A stretch of DNA of 18,762 bases from Gaiellales bacterium. GTDB taxonomy: Bacteria; Actinomycetota; Thermoleophilia; Gaiellales; F1-60-MAGs149. Positions 6,123 through 13,558 of the stretch are shown one piece after another. Numbering within the stretch: the first letter of the stretch is position 1; each line of letters starts with the position of its first letter. A model generated the notes under the pieces. The model was given only the letters and a program-made list of their open reading frames with translations, made no database searches and was not told where the DNA came from. The position numbers and the translations under genes are program-made. Location of the stretch: assembly GCA_030831375.1 (NCBI GenBank), contig JAURLF010000019.1:1-18762 (forward strand), given 5' to 3'.

Positions 6123-7180
6123 CCGCCCCCGCGACCATGCGCGCCGTGCTCCTGACGGGCCACGGCGATCTCGACCGGCTCGTCCTCGAGCCCGCCCACC
6201 CGACTCCCGCGCCGGGCCCGGGGGAGGTGCTCGTGCGCGTCGACGCGTGCGCTGTCAACAACACCGACGTCAACACGCGCGTCGGCTGGTACGCCCGGTC
6301 CGAGGACGACGCCGGGTCGTGGGACGGCGCGCTCAGCTTTCCGCGCATCCAGGGCGCCGACATCTGCGGCGTCGTCGCCGCCTGCGGCGAGGGCGTCGCG
6401 CACGAGCGCCTCGGCGAGCGCGTCCTCGTCGACCCCTGGGTGCGCGACCCCGCCGCCCCCGATGACCTCGTGCGCGCGCGCTACGTGGGCTCCGAGCTCG
6501 ACGGCGGCTACGCTGACTTCGCGGTCGTGCCCGCCGTCAACGCCGTGCCCGTCTCCTCGTCACTGTCCGCCGTCGAGCTGGCCTCGTTCCCGACGGCCGC
6601 GGAGACCGCGCTCGACATGCTGCGCCGCGCCGGCGTCGCGCCCGGCGAGCGCGTCCTCGTGACGGGCGCCTCCGGCGGCGTCGGCGCCTACGCCGTGCAG
6701 CTCGCGCGCGCGCTCGGCGCCGAGCCGATCGGCGTCTGCCAGCCGCAGAAGGCCGACCTCGTGCGCCAGCTCGGCGCCGTCGCCACCGTCGACCGCGGCG
6801 CCCCCGCCGACGCCGCCCTGGCCGCGCAGGGCATCGACGGCGTCGACGTGGTCGCGGACGTGGTCGGCGGCGATGCATGGCCGTCCCTCCTCGACGCGCT
6901 GCGGCGCGGGGGGCGCTACGCCGTCTCCGGCGCGATCGCCGGGCCGCACGTCGACCTCGACCTGCGCACCCTGTATCTGAAGGACCTGACGCTGATCGGG
7001 GCCACGGTGTCCGCGCCGGAGGTCTTCCGGGAGCTCGTCGAGCTGGTCGAGCGCGGTGCGATCCGCCCGCTCGTCGCGGCCACCTACCCGCTCGAGCGGG
7101 TCCATGACGCCCAGCGCGCGTTCGTCGCCAAGGACTTCGTCGGCAAGATCGTCCTCGACCTCGCCGGGGAGCGGGGCTGA
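6119..7180 (+). CDS. Zinc-free MDR oxidoreductase (quinone oxidoreductase-like)
   Basis: 353-aa medium-chain dehydrogenase/reductase. The N-terminal GroES-like domain begins at MRAVLLTGHGDLDRLVL and contains PGPGEVLVRVDACAVNNTD (33-50) and QGADICGVVAACG (78-90). The Rossmann domain carries VTGASGGVGAYAVQLARALG at 181-200. The catalytic-zinc motif GHE and the four-Cys structural zinc lobe of alcohol dehydrogenases are absent, so this belongs to the QOR/zeta-crystallin-like branch that reduces quinones or enones with NAD(P)H. The C-terminus has the usual PLERVHDAQRAFVAKDFVGK ending. ATG 6119 overlaps the previous stop (ATGA) and has GGAG at 6110-6113; ATG 6137 (residue 7) is an alternative without better support. 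Substrate unknown. Co-location with a quinol oxidase is suggestive only. Confidence 0.92.
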   Translation: MTAPATMRAVLLTGHGDLDRLVLEPAHPTPAPGPGEVLVRVDACAVNNTDVNTRVGWYARSEDDAGSWDGALSFPRIQGADICGVVAACGEGVAHERLGERVLVDPWVRDPAAPDDLVRARYVGSELDGGYADFAVVPAVNAVPVSSSLSAVELASFPTAAETALDMLRRAGVAPGERVLVTGASGGVGAYAVQLARALGAEPIGVCQPQKADLVRQLGAVATVDRGAPADAALAAQGIDGVDVVADVVGGDAWPSLLDALRRGGRYAVSGAIAGPHVDLDLRTLYLKDLTLIGATVSAPEVFRELVELVERGAIRPLVAATYPLERVHDAQRAFVAKDFVGKIVLDLAGERG

Positions 7181-7182
7181 GC

Positions 7183-8493
7183 GTGGACGCCTCCCTCCGC
7201 GACGAGGCCGTCGGGCTGATGCGCGACCTCGTGCGCGTCGACACCTCGAACCCGCCCGGCCGCGAGACGCCCGCCGCGCACGTCGTCAAGGCGTACCTCG
7301 AGGCCAACGGCGTCGCCTGCGAGCTGGTCGCGCGCGACCCCGACCGCGCCAACCTGATCGCGCGCCTGCCCGGCACCGGCGACGGCCCCTCGCTCGCGTT
7401 CCTCGGCCATACCGACGTCGTGCCCGCCGACGCGCAGGACTGGACGCACCCGCCGTTTGACGCGCACCTCGACGACGCGGGCTACGTCTGGGGCCGCGGC
7501 ACCTGCGACATGAAGAACGAGCTCGCCACGCGCTGCGTCGCGCTCGCGCAGCTCGCGCGCACGGGCTTCCGGCCGAAGGGCGACCTGCTTCTGATCTCGC
7601 AGGCCGACGAGGAGGACGGCACCGACGAGGTCGGGATGCCGTGGCTGCTCGCCGAGCGGCCCGACCTGCGCTGCGACTACGCGATCGACGAGGGCGGCGG
7701 CGCCCGCCTCGAGCTCGCCGACGGCCGCGTCGTCTACACGCTGCAGGTGGGGGAGAAGGCGACCCTGCCCGCCACGATCACCGCTCTCGGCGAGGCCGGC
7801 CACGCCTCGATCCCGACGCTCGGCCGCAACGCCGTGCCGCTGCTCGCCGAGCTGATCGGCCGGCTCGCGGCGCACCGCACCGAGCGGCGCCTCGTGCCCG
7901 CCATCCGCGGGATGGTCGAGGCCCTCGGCGTCGACCCCGACCAGGGCCTCGACCGGGTCGCCGCCGAGGTCGGGGCGCTGCACCCGGCGTTCGCGACGGA
8001 GATCGACGCGCTGCTCGGCATCACCATCGCGCCGACGCTCCTGACCGGGTCGAGCGCGCGCAACGTCCTGCCGGGCCGGGCGTCAGTCGGCGTCGACTGC
8101 CGCATCCTCCCGGGCGACACGGAGGCCGACCTCGAGCGCGAGCTCGCGCTCGCCCTCGGCGACGGCATCCCGTACGAGGTCGTCCTCGACCAGGGCATCA
8201 CCGGCGGCACCGAGTCGCCGCTCTCGACGCCCCTCCACGACGCGATCCGGACCGCGGTCGAGGCGCACGAGCCGGGCGCGGTCCTCGTGCCGCAGCTCTC
8301 GACCGGCTTCACCGACGCCGCCTTCGTGCGGCAGGCCTTCGGCACCGTCGCCTACGGCTTCTGGCCGCTGACCGTGACCCCGCTCGACGTCTACGAGGCG
8401 GGTATCCACAACCGGGACGAGCGCATCCACGTCGACGACCTCGGCGTCGCCGTCGCGATGCACATCCGGATCGCCGAGACCCTCCTCGCGTAG
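7183..8493 (+). CDS. M20 family zinc metallopeptidase (ArgE/DapE-type)
   Basis: 436-aa cytosolic dimetal hydrolase that cleaves a peptide or acyl-amino-acid amide. Metal and catalytic residues are in order: H76 and D78 in GHTDVVP, bridging D109 in GRGTCDMKN, general base E143 with E144 in ADEEDG, an acidic ligand in IDEGGG (169-173), and the C-terminal His in AGIHNRDERIHVDDL. The middle lid/dimerisation domain carries GEAGHASIPTLGRNAV, and the substrate-side segment STGFTDAAF is present. Length fits ArgE/DapE/Acy1-like members. The specific substrate cannot be assigned; succinyl-diaminopimelate, acetylornithine, dipeptides and other acyl-amino acids are all possible. The GTG at 7183 is 2 nt after the MDR stop and follows a G-rich stretch that can act as a weak SD. 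Confidence 0.93.
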   Translation: MDASLRDEAVGLMRDLVRVDTSNPPGRETPAAHVVKAYLEANGVACELVARDPDRANLIARLPGTGDGPSLAFLGHTDVVPADAQDWTHPPFDAHLDDAGYVWGRGTCDMKNELATRCVALAQLARTGFRPKGDLLLISQADEEDGTDEVGMPWLLAERPDLRCDYAIDEGGGARLELADGRVVYTLQVGEKATLPATITALGEAGHASIPTLGRNAVPLLAELIGRLAAHRTERRLVPAIRGMVEALGVDPDQGLDRVAAEVGALHPAFATEIDALLGITIAPTLLTGSSARNVLPGRASVGVDCRILPGDTEADLERELALALGDGIPYEVVLDQGITGGTESPLSTPLHDAIRTAVEAHEPGAVLVPQLSTGFTDAAFVRQAFGTVAYGFWPLTVTPLDVYEAGIHNRDERIHVDDLGVAVAMHIRIAETLLA

Positions 8494-8538
8494 CCCGGCC
8501 CGGGAGGAGTCCGGCGCCCGGCGGCTAAGCCGCACGTT
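8494..8538 (+). other. Short intergenic segment with inverted repeats and a displaced SD
   Basis: The 45 nt between the peptidase stop and the next start contain a strong SD-like GGAGGAG (8503-8509), but 29 nt before the GTG at 8539. Between them lie CCGG-CGC-CCGG (8511-8521) and GCGGC-TAA-GCCGC (8521-8533), which share base 8521. A fold of either repeat would bring the SD closer to the start; alternatively the region is a weak terminator. No T-run is present. Confidence 0.3.
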
Positions 8539-9030
8539 GTGGCCCTGATCCCGATCGCCCTCCTCCAGCTCGGCATCGGCGCTGGCTGGCTCGTGCTCGG
8601 CGCCGCCAACGTGCTCGTGCTCGTCCTCACGGACGCCGAGCCCGTCTACGGCTGGTGGTTCGGCGCCGCCGTCGGGATCGGCGTGGCGCTCGCCACCGCG
8701 CTCGCCACGGCCCGCCAGATCCGCCGCTCCCTGGCCGACGCCACGCCCGCCGCCGGCATCCCGCTCGGCTCGCCCGCCGACGCGATCGGCCGCAGCATCG
8801 GACCCGTCGCGATCGCGATGGCGATGCTGCTCGCCCTCGCCCTGATCCCCGGCGCCGAGCCCTACCAGGGCCTCGCCGCGTGCATGTTCGCCGCGGTCGG
8901 CGCCGTCTACGGCCCGCTCGCCCTGTGGGTCCGGCGCTTCGAGCAGATGCAGGGCATCGTCGTGGCCAACCCGGTCAACCGCTGGGGCATCCGCGTCGGC
9001 CCGGTGCGCTCGCTGCGCCTGCCCCGCTAG
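8539..9030 (+). CDS. Hypothetical four-helix membrane protein, 163 aa
   Basis: I do not recognise the family. Four hydrophobic segments are clear: about 3-31 (IPIALLQLGIGAGWLVLGAA and on), 38-58 (GWWFGAAVGIGVALATALATA), 87-106 (IGPVAIAMAMLLALALIPGA) and 109-131. A hydrophilic loop RQIRRSLADATPAAGIPLGS lies between helices 2 and 3, and a basic cytosolic tail ends in VGPVRSLRLPR. GTG 8539 is the only start between the upstream in-frame TAG and the first helix, and it lacks a properly spaced SD. The stop TAG (9028-9030) is shared within CTAG with the convergent 142-aa gene. It may be the last gene of the plus-strand block. Confidence 0.72.
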   Translation: MALIPIALLQLGIGAGWLVLGAANVLVLVLTDAEPVYGWWFGAAVGIGVALATALATARQIRRSLADATPAAGIPLGSPADAIGRSIGPVAIAMAMLLALALIPGAEPYQGLAACMFAAVGAVYGPLALWVRRFEQMQGIVVANPVNRWGIRVGPVRSLRLPR

Positions 9031-9455
9031 GCGCCGACGGCCAGCATCCAGAGCGCGAGCGCGCCGTGGCCGGACCAGGCCGCCGTGCGGATCCAGTTCG
9101 TGCGCACGAGCCGCGCCAGTGCCGCCGCGTCGTAGCGCGCCTGCAGCCGCTCGTGGGCGGGCACCGACAGGAGCACCGTGACGGCCCACGAGACGAGCAC
9201 GAGCGCGAGGCCGAGCCAGGCCGCCCAGGCGGGGATGGCGGCGGGGCGTGCGACCACGAGCACGGCTGCGCAGACCAGCTCGACCAGCATCGGCGGGCCC
9301 ACCACGTACGTGGTGCGCACGCGGTTGCGGCGCTGATACGCGGGCATCGCGTCGCCGACCTCCCGAAACAGCGGGTAGTGCGCGACCTGGCACATCCAGA
9401 TCACGCCGGCCATGTACACGGCGGCCGCGGCCTGGGCGGCGAGCAGCCAGGTCAT
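9027..9455 (-). CDS. Four-helix membrane protein at the end of the glc operon, 142 aa
   Basis: Small integral membrane protein with helices at about 2-21, 49-69, 76-97 and 126-140. It has a pattern I know from uncharacterised bacterial membrane proteins, sometimes labelled DUF1772-like: QVAHYPLF after helix 1 (H26, P28), RTTYVVGPPMLVEL in helix 2, VPAHERLQARYD after helix 3, and a conserved NWIRTAAWS (120-128) before helix 4. No enzymatic function is established. ATG 9455 overlaps the glcF stop (ATGA, 9455-9452), so it is the last cistron of that operon and may help anchor or couple the oxidase to the membrane, which is inference. It ends tail to tail with the 163-aa gene, sharing CTAG at 9027-9030. 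Confidence 0.85.
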   Translation of the reverse strand: MTWLLAAQAAAAVYMAGVIWMCQVAHYPLFREVGDAMPAYQRRNRVRTTYVVGPPMLVELVCAAVLVVARPAAIPAWAAWLGLALVLVSWAVTVLLSVPAHERLQARYDAAALARLVRTNWIRTAAWSGHGALALWMLAVGA

Positions 9456-10864
9456 GTCGGGCTGCCGGCGCTGCGCACGAGCGCCGCCCGGCGCGCGAGC
9501 AGGCCGGCCGCGTCCTCCCCCCGCAGGGACGCGTCGACGAGCTCGACCGGGTGGAAGGTGGGGACGGGGTCGCCGCCGCCGAGGTTGGCGCTGATCTGGA
9601 TCAGGCAGCCCGGGTTGGCCGCGGCCAGCGCGTCGGGGGCGGTGCGCCGGACGCTGTCGGCCTTCATCCGCCCGAGCTCCGAGGCGGCGTCGGGCTGGAG
9701 CAGGTTGTAGACGCCGGCGGAGCCGCAGCAGATCGCCGCATCGGGGATCTCGGCGAGCTCGAGGCCGGGGATGCGCGCGAGCACGGCGCGCGGCTCGGAG
9801 CGCACGCCCTGCGCGTGGGCGAGATGGCAGGCGTCGTGGTACGCGAGCCGCATCGCCAGGGGTCGCAGCGCCCCCGCGGGCGGCTCGAGCTCGGCGAGCA
9901 CCTCGTGCACGTCAGCCACCTTCGCCGCGAACGTCGCGGCCCGCTCCGCCCACGCCGGGTCGTCGGCGAGCAGGTGCCCGTACTCCTTCAGGGTCGAGCC
10001 GCAGCCGGCGCTGTTGACGACGATGCGGTCCACGTCGGGCGCGTCGAGGGCCGCGATCAGCCGCCGCGCCCGCTCCGCCGCCGTGGCGGCGCGCCCCGCG
10101 TGCAGCTCGAGCGCGCCGCAGCAGGCCTGCGCGGCCGGCGCCCGCACCTCGCAGCCGTGCGCGGTGAGGACGCGCGCGGTGGCGGCGTTGACGTCGCCGA
10201 AGAGCGCGCGCTGAACGCAGCCCGTCAGCATCGCCACGCGCAGGACGGGCTCGCCGGCGGGGCGCGTGAGCGCCGGCGCCTGCTCGCGCACGCCGGCCCA
10301 CGTGACGACGGGGGCGAGCGCCTCGAAGCGGCGGACCCGGGCCGGCAGCCGCCGGTACAGCCCGGAGCGGCGCAGGGCGCGCTGCAGGCCCGACGCGCGG
10401 TACGGGATCAGGGGCGCCGCGACGGCGGTCATGCGGCGGTGGTGCGGCAGCACCCGGAAGACGGCGTCGCGCAGGCGCCGGTCGGCGGGCTCGCGCGCGA
10501 AGCGCTCCTCGACCTGCGCGCGCGTCGCCTCGATCAGGCGGTCGTACTGCACGCCGGACGGGCACGACGTCACGCAGGCCATGCAGCCCAGGCACGAGTC
10601 CCAGTGGCGCACCGTCGTGGCGTCGAGGCCGAGCTCGCCCCGGTCGGCGAGGTCCATCAGCAGGATGCGCCCGCGTGGCGAGTCCATCTCCTCGCCCCAC
10701 AGCACGTACGTGGGGCAGGTCGGCAGGCAGAAGCCGCAGTGCACGCACGCGTCGAGGAGGCCGCGCTCGGGTCCGGCGCCCGCGGCGAATGCGCTCGTCC
10801 CGGCGTCGCCGATCGGCCGCCCGGTGGACGGCGCCGGCGGGACGCGCGTGACCGGGAGGCTCAC
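9452..10864 (-). CDS. glcF: Glycolate oxidase iron-sulfur subunit
   Basis: 470-aa electron-transfer subunit of the GlcDEF-type 2-hydroxyacid oxidase. It has two ferredoxin-like [4Fe-4S] motifs: C40, C43, C46, C50 in CVHCGFCLPTCP, and C91, C94, C97, C101 in CLGCMACVTSCP. Two CCG (DUF224) domains follow, recognised by QACCGALELHAG and AICCGSAGVYNLLQP; such domains bind an additional cluster or partner in heterodisulfide-reductase-like proteins. It is longer than E. coli GlcF (about 407 aa), partly from an N-terminal extension of roughly 30 residues. The GTG start at 10864 overlaps the glcE stop (GTGA). The preceding G-rich run is a weak SD, so coupling probably drives translation. Confidence 0.93.
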   Translation of the reverse strand: MSLPVTRVPPAPSTGRPIGDAGTSAFAAGAGPERGLLDACVHCGFCLPTCPTYVLWGEEMDSPRGRILLMDLADRGELGLDATTVRHWDSCLGCMACVTSCPSGVQYDRLIEATRAQVEERFAREPADRRLRDAVFRVLPHHRRMTAVAAPLIPYRASGLQRALRRSGLYRRLPARVRRFEALAPVVTWAGVREQAPALTRPAGEPVLRVAMLTGCVQRALFGDVNAATARVLTAHGCEVRAPAAQACCGALELHAGRAATAAERARRLIAALDAPDVDRIVVNSAGCGSTLKEYGHLLADDPAWAERAATFAAKVADVHEVLAELEPPAGALRPLAMRLAYHDACHLAHAQGVRSEPRAVLARIPGLELAEIPDAAICCGSAGVYNLLQPDAASELGRMKADSVRRTAPDALAAANPGCLIQISANLGGGDPVPTFHPVELVDASLRGEDAAGLLARRAALVRSAGSPT

Positions 10865-12069
10865 CGTGCGGCCCCCGCGAGCACGCCGTGCGGGTCGAGC
10901 CCGCGCCGCAGCGCGTCCTCGATTCCAGCCAGCGCAGGGTCGGGATCGACGGTGAGCGCGGCGTGCAGGCCGTCACCGCGGCGCACCTGCACGTTGCCGC
11001 CGAGCGCGCGCACCGCCGCCGCGACGCGGCCGGCCCGCTCGGGGTCCGCATCGGGCAGCGCGAGCTCGCCCGCGCAGACACCGGCACGGACGACGAGCAC
11101 GGCGTCGTGCGCGGCGGCGAGCCGCAGGAGGTCCGCGAGCCGCGAGGGGCGCACCCCGACGGCGAGGACGGCGTCGGCTCCGGCCCAGGCGCGGGCGGCG
11201 AGGTCGGCCGCGAGGGCGTCGGCCGCCGTCTCGTCGGGGACCTCGATGTCGGCGAGGCCGCGCAGGTGGGCGATCTGGGCGTCGGCGCCATCGGCCGTGC
11301 TCTCGACGCGGACCATGACGACGCCCTCGGGCCACGCGACCTCCACCAGCGCAGGCGTGACGGGCGCGTCGCGCACGGCGTCGCAGAAGGCCGCCGCGGC
11401 GGCCGGGTCGGTCGTGCGCAGGACGGCGGTGCGCGCCGCGTCGGGCAGCGGATGCAGCTTCAGCGCCACCTCGGTGATCACCGCGAGCGACCCGTGCGAT
11501 CCGATCAGCAGCTTGGCCACGTCGTAGCCGGCGACGTTCTTGACGACGCGCCCGCCCGTCTTCGCGGCGAGGCCGTCGCCCGTCACGTAGCGCGCGCCGA
11601 GCACGAGGTCGCGCGGCGTGCCGTAGCGGGTGCGTCGCGGACCCGACGCGGCACAGGCGAGCACCCCGCCGAGGGTGGCCGCGGCGCCGCCGGGCGGGTC
11701 GAGCATCAGCCGCTGGCGGTGCGTGGTCACGTCGGAGATGGCGGCGGCGAGGGCCGCGAGCGGCATGCCGGCCTCGGCCACGCAGGTCATGTCGCCCGGC
11801 GCGTGGTCGACGAGCCGGTCCAGGGCCGTGGTCGACAGCACCACGTCGAGGCGGGAGGGCGGCGCCGTCCAGGCCTGCTTCGTGCCGCCGCCGCGCACGC
11901 GCACCGCGAGGCCGTCCGCGCCCGCGCGGCGCAGCACGAGCGCGATCGCCTCGGGTGACAGCGGCTCGGCGACGGCGGCGGGCACGAGCCCGCCGATCGC
12001 GTCCTCGGGGCCGCCCGGGCGCACCCGGTCGGGTCCGAGGTCGGCCGCGAGGTCCTCGACGACGCCCAT
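10861..12069 (-). CDS. glcE: Glycolate oxidase FAD-binding subunit
   Basis: 402-aa FAD-binding-4 protein, partner of GlcD and GlcF. It shows the PCMH-type FAD fold: VRGGGTKQAWTAPPSRLDVV near residues 56-76, AGMPLAALAAAI, DPPGGAAATLGGVLACAASG, RYGTPRDLVLGARYVTGDG, and GRVVKNVAGYDVAKLLIGSH, which is the strongest GlcE signature. The C-terminal half is a shortened cap domain ending in GLDPHGVLAGAAR. It is slightly longer than E. coli GlcE (350 aa). The start is ATG 12069, which overlaps the glcD stop by one base (TGATG). No good SD precedes it, so re-initiation after glcD is likely. Its stop overlaps glcF by 4 nt. Confidence 0.94.
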   Translation of the reverse strand: MGVVEDLAADLGPDRVRPGGPEDAIGGLVPAAVAEPLSPEAIALVLRRAGADGLAVRVRGGGTKQAWTAPPSRLDVVLSTTALDRLVDHAPGDMTCVAEAGMPLAALAAAISDVTTHRQRLMLDPPGGAAATLGGVLACAASGPRRTRYGTPRDLVLGARYVTGDGLAAKTGGRVVKNVAGYDVAKLLIGSHGSLAVITEVALKLHPLPDAARTAVLRTTDPAAAAAFCDAVRDAPVTPALVEVAWPEGVVMVRVESTADGADAQIAHLRGLADIEVPDETAADALAADLAARAWAGADAVLAVGVRPSRLADLLRLAAAHDAVLVVRAGVCAGELALPDADPERAGRVAAAVRALGGNVQVRRGDGLHAALTVDPDPALAGIEDALRRGLDPHGVLAGAAR

Positions 12070-13538
12070 CAGAGGCGCGCCCCGAGCCCGGCCCGCTCGA
12101 CGGGGTGCACGCGGTGGAAGCCGGGCACCTCGCCGCACAGCCGCGGCGTCGGCAGCAGCTTGTCCGGGTTGCAGAGCCCGGCGGGGTCGAAGGCGGCGCG
12201 GACGCGGTCGAACGCGGTCAGGTCGGCGCCGTCGAACATCTTCGGCATCGAGCAGGCCTTCTCCGTGCCGACGCCGTGCTCCCCGGTGATCGACCCGCCG
12301 TGCTCGACGCAGAGCGCCACGATCGCCATCGCCAGCTCCTCCGACTGCTCGACCTGCTCCGGCACGGCGCTGTCGTAGAGCACGAGCGGGTGCAGGTTGC
12401 CGTCGCCCGCGTGGAAGACGTTCGCGACGCGCAGGCCGTAGCGCTCCGACAGGTCCGCGATGCCGCGCAGCACCTCCGGCAGCCGCGTGCGCGGGATCAC
12501 GCCGTCCTGCACCCGGTAGGCGGGGGCGAGGCGGCCGGCCGCGGCGAAGGCGCTCTTGCGAGCCGTCCAGATCGCGGCCCGCTCCGCGGGCGAGGCGGCG
12601 ACGCGGACCTCGCGGGCATTGCGGGCGGCGCAGATCCGGGTGACCGCCTCGAACTGCGAGCGCACCTCCGACTCGGGCCCGTCGAGCTCCACGATCAGCG
12701 CCGACTCGGCGTCCCAGTCCATGTGGGTGACGGCGCGGGCCGCCTCGATCGCCAGCCGGTCCATCATCTCGACGGCGGCCGGCACGATGCCGTCGGAGAT
12801 GATCTCCGAGACGGTCTCGCCGCCCTCCTCGACGGTGTCGAAGAAGGCGACCAGGGTCTCGACGTGCTGCGGGCGCGGCAGCACCCCGACGACGGCCTCG
12901 GTGACGATGCCGCAGGTTCCCTCGCTGCCGATCAGGACGCCCAGCAGGTCGAGGCCGGGCGCGTCCGGCGCGTCCGACCCGAGCCGCGTCACGGCGCCGT
13001 CGCCGAGGACGACGGTGGCGGCGAGGACGTGGTTGACGGTGAAGCCGTACTTGAGGCAGTGCGCACCGCCCGCGTTCTCGGCGATGTTGCCGCCGATCGT
13101 GCAGACCTGCTGGCTGGAGGGGTCGGGCGCGTAGTAGAGGCCGTGCGGCGCGACGGCCTCGGTGATCGCGAGGTTCGTCACGCCGGGCTGCACCGTCACG
13201 CGCCGATCGGCGACGTCGATGTCGAGGATCGCTCGCATCCGGGCGAGACCGATCACGACGCCCTCGGCGCGCGGCATCGCGCCGCCCGACAGGCCCGAGC
13301 CGGCGCCGCGCGCGACGAACGGCACGCCCAGCTCGTGGCAGGCGCGCACGACGGCCGCCACCTCGTCGGTGGAGGCGGGCAGGACGACGAGGCCGGGGCG
13401 CTCGCGCTGGTTCGTCAGCCCGTCGCACTCGTAGGTGCTCAGCTGGGCCGGATCGGACAGCACCCAGACCGGCCCCACGATCGCGCGCGCGCGCTCCGCG
13501 AGCTCCCCGATCGCGCCCGTCGCCGCCGTCGTGGCCAT
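12069..13538 (-). CDS. glcD: Glycolate oxidase catalytic subunit GlcD (FAD-linked)
   Basis: 489 aa, close to E. coli GlcD (499). This FAD-dependent 2-hydroxyacid dehydrogenase oxidises glycolate (possibly D-lactate or similar) to the 2-oxoacid. FAD-binding motifs are RGAGSGLSGGAMP (78-89) and DPSSQQVCTIGGNIAENAGG (139-158), followed by LIGSEGTCGIVTEA. The C-terminal substrate domain has the metal-binding HAGDGNLHP and ITGEHGVGTEK. The frame is open up to 13652, but I start at ATG 13538: the family's N-terminus fits, and anything longer would run into the sucA coding region. The sucA stop is 20 nt upstream. A TACCCT hexamer 7 nt before the ATG could give an additional leaderless transcript. 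Linkage to glcE and glcF favours glycolate oxidase over single-subunit D-lactate or D-2-hydroxyglutarate dehydrogenases. Confidence 0.94.
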   Translation of the reverse strand: MATTAATGAIGELAERARAIVGPVWVLSDPAQLSTYECDGLTNQRERPGLVVLPASTDEVAAVVRACHELGVPFVARGAGSGLSGGAMPRAEGVVIGLARMRAILDIDVADRRVTVQPGVTNLAITEAVAPHGLYYAPDPSSQQVCTIGGNIAENAGGAHCLKYGFTVNHVLAATVVLGDGAVTRLGSDAPDAPGLDLLGVLIGSEGTCGIVTEAVVGVLPRPQHVETLVAFFDTVEEGGETVSEIISDGIVPAAVEMMDRLAIEAARAVTHMDWDAESALIVELDGPESEVRSQFEAVTRICAARNAREVRVAASPAERAAIWTARKSAFAAAGRLAPAYRVQDGVIPRTRLPEVLRGIADLSERYGLRVANVFHAGDGNLHPLVLYDSAVPEQVEQSEELAMAIVALCVEHGGSITGEHGVGTEKACSMPKMFDGADLTAFDRVRAAFDPAGLCNPDKLLPTPRLCGEVPGFHRVHPVERAGLGARL

Positions 13539-13545
13539 CGGCGGC

Positions 13546-13551
13546 AGGGTA
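13546..13551 (-). promoter_or_regulatory. Possible -10 box for a leaderless glcD transcript
   Basis: On the minus strand TACCCT is followed by 7 nt and then the glcD ATG, the usual distance from a -10 hexamer to a transcription start. The glcD ATG lacks an SD. This would allow glcDEF to be transcribed apart from sucA. The hexamer alone is weak evidence in such DNA. Confidence 0.25.
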
Positions 13552-13558
13552 CCCGCTC

